Shown: positions 58,496 through 64,000 of the stretch, piece by piece
How the letters are laid out: every line of letters starts with the position of its first letter
How positions within the stretch are numbered: the stretch's first letter is position 1
NCBI RefSeq assembly: GCF_963676815.1
Contig: NZ_OY781365.1
Span: 3,506,501-3,570,500, forward strand
DNA: 64,000 nt
Origin: an uncultured Draconibacterium sp.
GTDB taxonomy: Bacteria; Bacteroidota; Bacteroidia; Bacteroidales; Prolixibacteraceae
Reading direction: 5' to 3'
Translations under genes and position numbers: made by a program
Notes under the pieces: model-generated
Seen by the model: the letters and a program-made list of their open reading frames with translations, nothing else
Databases searched by the model: none
What the model was told of the DNA's origin: nothing

Positions 58496-60925
58496 TTATT
58501 TTTTGTTTTTTACATACTTCTCAAGCCATTGATCCTGCTCCCAAAGCATGTGTAAAATCGATTCGCGTGCTGAGTATCCGTGGCTTTCTTTAGGTAGCAT
58601 TACCAAACGAACCGGCGCTCCCATGCCTTTTAGCGCATTAAAATAGCGCTCGCTTTGCATGGGGTATGTTCCTGCGTTGTTATCTGCAATTCCATGAATA
58701 AGCAACAGTGGCGTTTTCATTTTGTCAGCGTGCATAAACGGACTCATCGTGTAATAAACTTCCGGAGCTTCCCAGTAAGTTCTCTCTTCCCGCTGAAATC
58801 CGAACGGCGTAAGCGTACGATTATATGCACCACTTCGTGCAATTCCGGCAGCAAACAAATCGGAATGAGATAGCAGGTTAGCAGTCATAAACGCACCGTA
58901 AGAGTGGCCGCCTACGGCAACGCGTTCACGGTCTATATAACCAAGTTCGTCAACAGCATCAATAGCAGCTTTTGCATTCGCCACCAATTGTTTGCGGAAA
59001 GTGTCATTTGGTTCTGCATCTCCTTCACCAACAATTGGGAAGGCTGCATCGTCGAGAACTACATAGCCTCTGGTTACCCAAAATATGATAGAGCCGGCTG
59101 ATGGAGCCGTAAAAGTATGTGGAGATGAGGTTACCTGGCTTGCGGCCGACTTGTCTTTGTATTCGCGCGGATATGCCCACATTACCATTGGTAGTTTTTC
59201 TTTCTTCTCCATATCGTAACCGGCAGGCAGGTATAAAGTTCCCGATAAATCAAGCCCGTCTTCACGCTTGTAGTTAATAATCTCTTTGTGAATGTCGGCA
59301 ATGCTTTGAAACGGATTTTTAAAGAAAGTAATCTGCTGCGGAGCAATACGTTTTTTTATGTTTCTGATGTAGTAATTTGGGTACTGTGTACTGGTTTCAA
59401 CGCGCGTTAACAGTACACCTTTGTCGGCATCAATTACACGCGAAATGTTTTCCAACGTGGTTTCTCCGTCAGCGCGCCACAAACGTTCTGTTTCTCTGGT
59501 TTTCAAATCAAAAGCATCGAAAAATGGACGAATTCCTTCGGGTGAATATCCGCGTCCGGTAAGGTAAAGCGTATTTTTATCCATCTCAAGGGTGTAAGTT
59601 CCCAGCTCATTTTTAGTGGTTACAAACGAGCCCGGATCATTATACCTGTCATTCGTATTTCGATCGAAAAGAATAACAGGTTCAGCCGATGCATCGCCCG
59701 GGTTGAAAAGGTATGTTTTTTCGTTTCGGGTATTCCACCACTCGTCGGTTGCAATTGCTACATCGTCATTTCCCCAAATAATACGAGCAAAACGTTGTTG
59801 TGTTTTCAAAATGGATTTTGCTTCACCATCAAACGGGGCATCAAGTGTAAACAGCTCGTCTCTGAAATCAACTTCAACAGCCGGGTCGCCACCATCAAGT
59901 GGTTGTACATAATAAATACTTGCCGGTTTATCGGCACGCCATCTCAGGCCGCGTATTTCTTTTGTTGTTGACATAAAACCTTTTGGCCGAACTTCCTCAA
60001 GTGGCACATCGCGTACTACTTTAATCAGGTTCCCAGCTTTGTCGTAAATTGTTGTTTTAGAGGGGAAACGACTGTAGGTAACAAGATACGAGAAAGGCAG
60101 GTCAAGATTAGAGATCATCACGTATTCTCCGTCAGGCGAAAAACTCATGCCTGTATACATAGCAGTTTCTTTCCATTCCGATGTGTTACCGTCAAGATCT
60201 ACAGTGTAAATTGTTGACTTTGCCAATTGCTGAAAATTTAATTCGTCGGCTTTATCTTTTAGCAAATCCTGGTAAGTTCGGTTTTGTGCTTTTTGTCCGT
60301 CGCTAACCGATACTTTCGGACCGGTTGGTACAGCAGTTGCTTTGTCAATCAATGGTTTTTTGTCGGCCGGAAGCATTTTTACAAGAAGCTGGTTGTTGTC
60401 TTCGAACCACTCGAACGCAGAACCGATATTTGCGTTTAGTTTTGCATCGGTAAGTTTTTTACAAGTGGCCTTTTCAATATCCAGTACCCATAATTCAACA
60501 CCCTCGTCAACGGTATTGGTAAAAGCCATTTTGCTCTGGTCTGGCGACCAGGTAAAATTAGCCAGTCGCTCTGTTGCGGGCACATTGCTCACCTCAATCT
60601 CGTTTGGTTCGCCAACTTTCATCAACGAAATATTGGTGTAGTAACGGGTTCGGCTACCAATGTTGGTAACCGGATTAATACGTAGACCGGCTAGTCGCAG
60701 TTCTGGTTCCGATAGTTCAGCAATACTTTTAAACTGGTTTCGGTGCAGCAAAACGATATTTTCATTTTTGGCATCGAAAACTGCCGAAGGAACTGCCGGC
60801 GCATCAATTAATTCCAGAATTTCTTTGGGTGGTTTTTGGTACTCGATATCCACCTGGGCGGCAGCACCAAAATACATCAGGAAAGCAATGCAGAACGTAG
60901 TGAGTTTTTTCAATAATTTCATCAT
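58496..60925 (-). CDS. Prolyl oligopeptidase-family (S9) serine peptidase
   Basis: An 809-residue exported peptidase (signal peptide residues 1-22, ending GAAAQ). The first about 550 residues form a beta-propeller rich in WSPDQSKMAF-type repeats. The C-terminal alpha/beta hydrolase domain has the nucleophile in AVGGHSYGAFMTANLL near residue 671, the Asp in LLIHGIADNNAGTYP near 750 and the His in LPKESHGYSARES near 785. Overall it resembles S9D glutamyl endopeptidase-like enzymes that digest oligopeptides in the periplasm. Divergent from surE. Confidence 0.92.
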   Translation of the reverse strand: MMKLLKKLTTFCIAFLMYFGAAAQVDIEYQKPPKEILELIDAPAVPSAVFDAKNENIVLLHRNQFKSIAELSEPELRLAGLRINPVTNIGSRTRYYTNISLMKVGEPNEIEVSNVPATERLANFTWSPDQSKMAFTNTVDEGVELWVLDIEKATCKKLTDAKLNANIGSAFEWFEDNNQLLVKMLPADKKPLIDKATAVPTGPKVSVSDGQKAQNRTYQDLLKDKADELNFQQLAKSTIYTVDLDGNTSEWKETAMYTGMSFSPDGEYVMISNLDLPFSYLVTYSRFPSKTTIYDKAGNLIKVVRDVPLEEVRPKGFMSTTKEIRGLRWRADKPASIYYVQPLDGGDPAVEVDFRDELFTLDAPFDGEAKSILKTQQRFARIIWGNDDVAIATDEWWNTRNEKTYLFNPGDASAEPVILFDRNTNDRYNDPGSFVTTKNELGTYTLEMDKNTLYLTGRGYSPEGIRPFFDAFDLKTRETERLWRADGETTLENISRVIDADKGVLLTRVETSTQYPNYYIRNIKKRIAPQQITFFKNPFQSIADIHKEIINYKREDGLDLSGTLYLPAGYDMEKKEKLPMVMWAYPREYKDKSAASQVTSSPHTFTAPSAGSIIFWVTRGYVVLDDAAFPIVGEGDAEPNDTFRKQLVANAKAAIDAVDELGYIDRERVAVGGHSYGAFMTANLLSHSDLFAAGIARSGAYNRTLTPFGFQREERTYWEAPEVYYTMSPFMHADKMKTPLLLIHGIADNNAGTYPMQSERYFNALKGMGAPVRLVMLPKESHGYSARESILHMLWEQDQWLEKYVKNKK

Positions 60926-61115
60926 GTTTTTTTCGAATGTTTGTATTAGACTTATAAATAATATTTTGAGTTTTTTGAACTTCGATAAAAATCATCGTTC
61001 GAATAATAAATAATGCAAAATTCTATTAAATGTTCACAAGTCTTTTTTGATGATTTGCAGAATAAGAATAGTTGGTATAAAATTGGTTTGATAGCGCAAG
61101 ATAGTAATTTCTAAT

Positions 61116-61123
61116 TATCTTTG
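61116..61123 (+). promoter_or_regulatory. -7 box directly before surE
   Basis: TATCTTTG ends 5 bp before the surE ATG, so transcription would begin at or next to the start codon, suggesting a leaderless or near-leaderless message. No TTTG box has the usual 19-bp spacing (the nearest is 25 bp away). Confidence 0.45.
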
Positions 61124-61128
61124 TTCGT

Positions 61129-61902
61129 ATGCAAAAAAACGATTCTGAGAAACCATTGATTTTGGTGACCAACGATGATGGAATTCATGCAAAAGGTTTG
61201 CGTGAACTGGTGGAGGTAATGCAGTTTTTTGGTGATGTGGTTGTTATTTCTTCGGAAGTTTCCATGTCGGGGAAAGCCTGTGGAATTACAGTTGATCAGC
61301 CGCTGCGTGCTGTGCCTGTTGAAAAAATACACGGAGTACCAACTTTTAAATGTAACGGCACACCGGTTGATAGTGTAAAATTGAGTTTTAACAGCTTGTT
61401 CGAGCGCACACCCGATTATGTGGTGTCGGGAATTAACCACGGATCCAATGCATCGATTAGTGTAATTTACAGCGGAACAATGGGAGCCGCTATTGAAGGA
61501 GGCCTTCATGGTGTGCCCTCAATTGGTTTTTCGTTGGACGATTACAGTTCCGAAGCCGATTTTTCAAAAGCCAAATTGGTTGTGGCCCGTGTTTTTCAGA
61601 GTGTTATTGAGAATGGGATTCCGGCCTTTACCTGTTTAAATGTGAATATTCCGAAGGGAAAGCCCGAGGGTATAAAAGTTTGCCGCCAGGCACACGGAAA
61701 GTGGATGGAAGAGTTTGAAAAACGAACCGATCCGCACGGAAGAGAATATCACTGGCTTTCAGGATATTTTCAGAATTTGGATGAAGAAACTGAAGACACC
61801 GATATTTTTGCGTTAGAAAATAATTTTGCCACAGTGGTTCCCGTTCGGGTTGATATGACTTGCTACGAAACCAAAGAGCAAATTAAGTCGTGGAAATTTT
61901 AA
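61129..61902 (+). CDS. surE: 5'/3'-nucleotidase SurE
   Basis: A 257-residue phosphatase acting on nucleoside monophosphates, with a role in stationary-phase survival in other bacteria. Motifs are ILVTNDDGIHAKGLREL with the catalytic Asp pair near residue 11, SMSGKACGIT near 47, and SGINHGSNASISVIYSGTMG near 100-120. Length is normal. It is followed by a small membrane protein gene (1 bp gap) and lpxB. Confidence 0.94.
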   Translation: MQKNDSEKPLILVTNDDGIHAKGLRELVEVMQFFGDVVVISSEVSMSGKACGITVDQPLRAVPVEKIHGVPTFKCNGTPVDSVKLSFNSLFERTPDYVVSGINHGSNASISVIYSGTMGAAIEGGLHGVPSIGFSLDDYSSEADFSKAKLVVARVFQSVIENGIPAFTCLNVNIPKGKPEGIKVCRQAHGKWMEEFEKRTDPHGREYHWLSGYFQNLDEETEDTDIFALENNFATVVPVRVDMTCYETKEQIKSWKF

Positions 61903-61903
61903 T

Positions 61904-62206
61904 ATGCCCAGAAATAAAAAAAATAAATACGATAAAGTTGGAGTAGGAGTTTTAACCGGACTTTTTTTACCAATTGTTATTTTTTTTATGGTTTATCTGG
62001 TTGGTGAGAATGACATGTCGTTTTTGGATTACGCTGCCGGAATGTGGCGAATGCAGGCACTGGTAAAAATTGGCAGTTTGTGCGTATTTACCAATGTAGC
62101 TGCATTTTGGTTTTTTTTACGTTTGAAGTACGAAAAAGCTGCACGCGGTGTTTTGGGAGTCACAATTCTATATGCTTTTGTGGTGTTAATTTCACTATCA
62201 ATTTAA
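61904..62206 (+). CDS. Small hydrophobic membrane protein
   Basis: A 100-residue protein with a basic start (MPRNKKNKYDK) and three hydrophobic segments (about residues 14-33, 50-70 and 80-98). No enzymatic motif is visible and I do not recognise a family. It lies 1 bp after surE and 1 bp before lpxB, so it is surely co-transcribed; the same small-membrane-protein position between surE and lpxB is common in Bacteroidota, to my recollection. A role in envelope biogenesis is an inference from neighbours. Confidence 0.7.
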   Translation: MPRNKKNKYDKVGVGVLTGLFLPIVIFFMVYLVGENDMSFLDYAAGMWRMQALVKIGSLCVFTNVAAFWFFLRLKYEKAARGVLGVTILYAFVVLISLSI

Positions 62207-62207
62207 T

Positions 62208-63332
62208 ATGCGATACTACATTATAGCGGGCGAAGCATCGGGCGATTTGCATGGCTCAAACCTGATGAAAGAACTGAAAGCCGCCGATAAAAAAGCCGGA
62301 TTTCGTTTTTTTGGCGGCGATAAAATGCAAGCTGTTGGTGGCGAGTTGGTTAAACATTACCGCGAAATGGCGTTTATGGGTTTTGTGAATGTAATTCTGA
62401 ATATCAGAACCATAAAACGCAACATGGAGTTTTGCAAAAAAGATTTAATCAACTACAAACCCGATGTACTGATTTTAATTGATTACCCCGGATTCAACCT
62501 GCGAATTGCAGAATTTGCCAAACTAAACAACATAAGAGTTTACTATTACATTTCGCCAAAATTGTGGGCGTGGAAAGAATACCGTGTTAAAAAAGTGCGG
62601 GCTTTTGTTGACGAACTATTTACCATTTTTCCGTTTGAAACCGAGTTTTATAAAAAGCACGGTATTGATGTAAATTATGTGGGAAATCCGCTTTTTGACT
62701 CAATAAAAGAATTTGAAAAGACAGCGCAATCATCTGCCGATTTTAAAGCCAACAATGGTTTGGATGAACGCCCGATAATTGCCTTGCTGGCCGGAAGTCG
62801 GGTGCAGGAAATAAAAGGTACACTTCCTGTAATGAAAAAGGCTGTTGAAGGGCGTGACGATTACCAGGTTGTGCTGGCCGGAGTGTCGTCGGTTGACAAA
62901 GCATTGTACGATGGAATATTGCAGGGTAGCAACATAAAAGTGCTGTACGAATCTACTTACGATTTGCTGAATAATGCGCATACAGCTTTGGTTGCATCAG
63001 GTACCGCGGCCTTGGAAACAGCTTTGTTTCATGTGCCACAAACTGTACTTTACAAAGTTGAAGGCGGCGTGTTGGTGCATTACATTATGGCCGCAGTTTT
63101 AAAGATTGACTGGGTGTCGCTGCCCAATATTATTCTGGGTAAAATGGCCGTAAAAGAGCTGCTTCAAAAAGATATGACCGTTAAGAAAGTAACAGCAGAA
63201 CTGGATCGATTGCTCGCCGATGAAACATATCGCAGTAGGATTCTGTCCGATTACCAGGAAATGCAACAACTAATGGGAGAGCCGGGATGCTCTAAACGGG
63301 CAGCTGAAAAAATGGTTTCGTTACTGCAATGA
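62208..63332 (+). CDS. lpxB: Lipid-A-disaccharide synthase
   Basis: A 374-residue GT19 enzyme. It joins 2,3-diacylglucosamine-1-phosphate and its UDP form to make lipid A disaccharide. Visible motifs are IIAGEASGDLHGSNLMKEL at the start, DYPGFNLRIAEFAK near residue 92, KLWAWKEYRVKKV near 119, YVGNPLFDSI near 157, LLAGSRVQEIKG near 195 and ASGTAALETALFHVP near 262. It overlaps the next gene by 4 bp (ATGA). Confidence 0.96.
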   Translation: MRYYIIAGEASGDLHGSNLMKELKAADKKAGFRFFGGDKMQAVGGELVKHYREMAFMGFVNVILNIRTIKRNMEFCKKDLINYKPDVLILIDYPGFNLRIAEFAKLNNIRVYYYISPKLWAWKEYRVKKVRAFVDELFTIFPFETEFYKKHGIDVNYVGNPLFDSIKEFEKTAQSSADFKANNGLDERPIIALLAGSRVQEIKGTLPVMKKAVEGRDDYQVVLAGVSSVDKALYDGILQGSNIKVLYESTYDLLNNAHTALVASGTAALETALFHVPQTVLYKVEGGVLVHYIMAAVLKIDWVSLPNIILGKMAVKELLQKDMTVKKVTAELDRLLADETYRSRILSDYQEMQQLMGEPGCSKRAAEKMVSLLQ

Positions 63333-63961
63333 AGAAATTGTTCTATTTAAATAAAAGATGGAGTTATGCCGCCGGATTTTTTCTTTTTAGCTTGGTGGCG
63401 TGTTTTCTATTAATGAGTCTCTTGTCAGCAAAATCACTCAGTCTGCCACATTCATATTTGTGGTCGATAGGAATACTTTTAGGGTTCGGTCTGTTGATTG
63501 CAGTTTTGGTAATTACATTGCAAACTCTGGTAAAAGAAGTTGAAGTTGACAAGGATTGTTTTATTCTTCATTTCTTTTTGTTCAATCAAAAAATGTATAG
63601 GTTTAATCAACTCAAGCAATATGCAACTGCCGTTTATGGAAATGGTCGTTACATTATGGCTCATTCCGTAATTTTAGAATTTGATGATGGGAGACGCTAC
63701 CAGGTTGCCGACCCGATAATTGAAAATTACAAGCAGTTTTATGAATATATGAAGGAGAATAAATTTAATTGTTTTGGATATATTGGACAAAATAACTGGA
63801 GAAAGAAAAATAAACCGTTTTCGAAAAAATGGGTTGTTGAGCGCAACGAAAAAGATTTAATTAAAGCCATTGAGAAAAGGAAAGGTGTGATAATTTTGTA
63901 CATCTATGGAATAATTGCACTTGCAATGAATTATGCGATGGTGCGTTATCTTATTTTCTAA
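63329..63961 (+). CDS. Uncharacterised membrane protein, PH-like
   Basis: A 210-residue protein with two N-terminal hydrophobic helices (about residues 14-33 and 42-65), a soluble middle part and a C-terminal helix (about 188-205). The middle has alternating beta-like segments (CFILHFFLFNQKMYRFNQL, AHSVILEFDDGRRYQVADP) that resemble small PH-like domains of bacterial membrane proteins; this is a loose impression. It overlaps lpxB by 4 bp and is probably the last gene of the surE-lpxB unit, though the window ends 39 bp later without a terminator in view. Confidence 0.65.
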   Translation: MKKLFYLNKRWSYAAGFFLFSLVACFLLMSLLSAKSLSLPHSYLWSIGILLGFGLLIAVLVITLQTLVKEVEVDKDCFILHFFLFNQKMYRFNQLKQYATAVYGNGRYIMAHSVILEFDDGRRYQVADPIIENYKQFYEYMKENKFNCFGYIGQNNWRKKNKPFSKKWVVERNEKDLIKAIEKRKGVIILYIYGIIALAMNYAMVRYLIF

Positions 63962-64000
63962 TTAAAAGCAACAGAAGTGTATAGCTTATTTAAAAAAGAA

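Overview
The window looks like a chromosomal segment of a member of the Bacteroidota. Promoters have the TTTG / TAnnTTTG boxes typical of that phylum, a subtilase ends in a Por-type (type IX secretion) sorting domain, and a TonB receptor carries an N-terminal carboxypeptidase-regulatory domain. A bifurcating-type [FeFe] hydrogenase points to an anaerobe or facultative anaerobe, perhaps of the Marinilabiliales (inference only). I see no plasmid or phage backbone.

Layout. 1-3361: end of an envelope carbamoyltransferase module (SGNH-TPR protein, SxtJ-like membrane protein, a 49-residue DUF5989 protein, NodU/CmcH carbamoyltransferase). 3433-25692: a carbohydrate-degradation island with GH106, GH27, GH88 and GH2 enzymes, esterase-like SGNH proteins, a mutarotase, an isomerase-family protein, DUF1080 and Gfo/Idh/MocA proteins and two MFS transporters, but no SusC/SusD pair. 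A GntR/UTRA regulator lies in the middle, and a shared TTAGTGC-type palindrome sits just downstream of the -7 box at three promoters that head its transcription units. 25734-42756: mostly housekeeping genes (PIG-L deacetylase, MORN-repeat protein, subtilase, XseAB, DeoC, chorismatase-like enzyme, TPP-riboswitch-controlled TonB receptor, thioesterase, glycosyltransferase, SuhB, MtaB, PhoH-like, FolC).

42776-44177 is the most unusual stretch. Two intact tRNA-Val(TAC) genes are followed by three tandem 358-bp units. Each unit holds a small GIY-YIG endonuclease ORF whose stop codon is formed by bases 8-10 of a 5'-truncated tRNA-like sequence.

44206-56283: glutathione peroxidase, a small surface-type protein, then a hydrogenase locus. 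A SpoIIE-type phosphatase and a PAS protein diverge from an operon encoding two DRTGG proteins, two GHKL ATPases, a degenerate H-cluster protein, a PHP protein, and the NADH-linked [FeFe] hydrogenase HydB-HydA-HydC. 56300-64000: alpha/beta hydrolase, aldo/keto reductase, S9 peptidase, SurE, LpxB and two small membrane proteins.

How the parts work together: the island probably strips rhamnose, galactose, unsaturated uronic acid and mannose-type residues from a complex glycan in the periplasm and imports the products through MFS carriers. Its repression by the GntR protein is inferred from site position. The hydrogenase would reoxidise NADH and ferredoxin from the resulting fermentation, with the upstream sensor/phosphatase genes as likely control.
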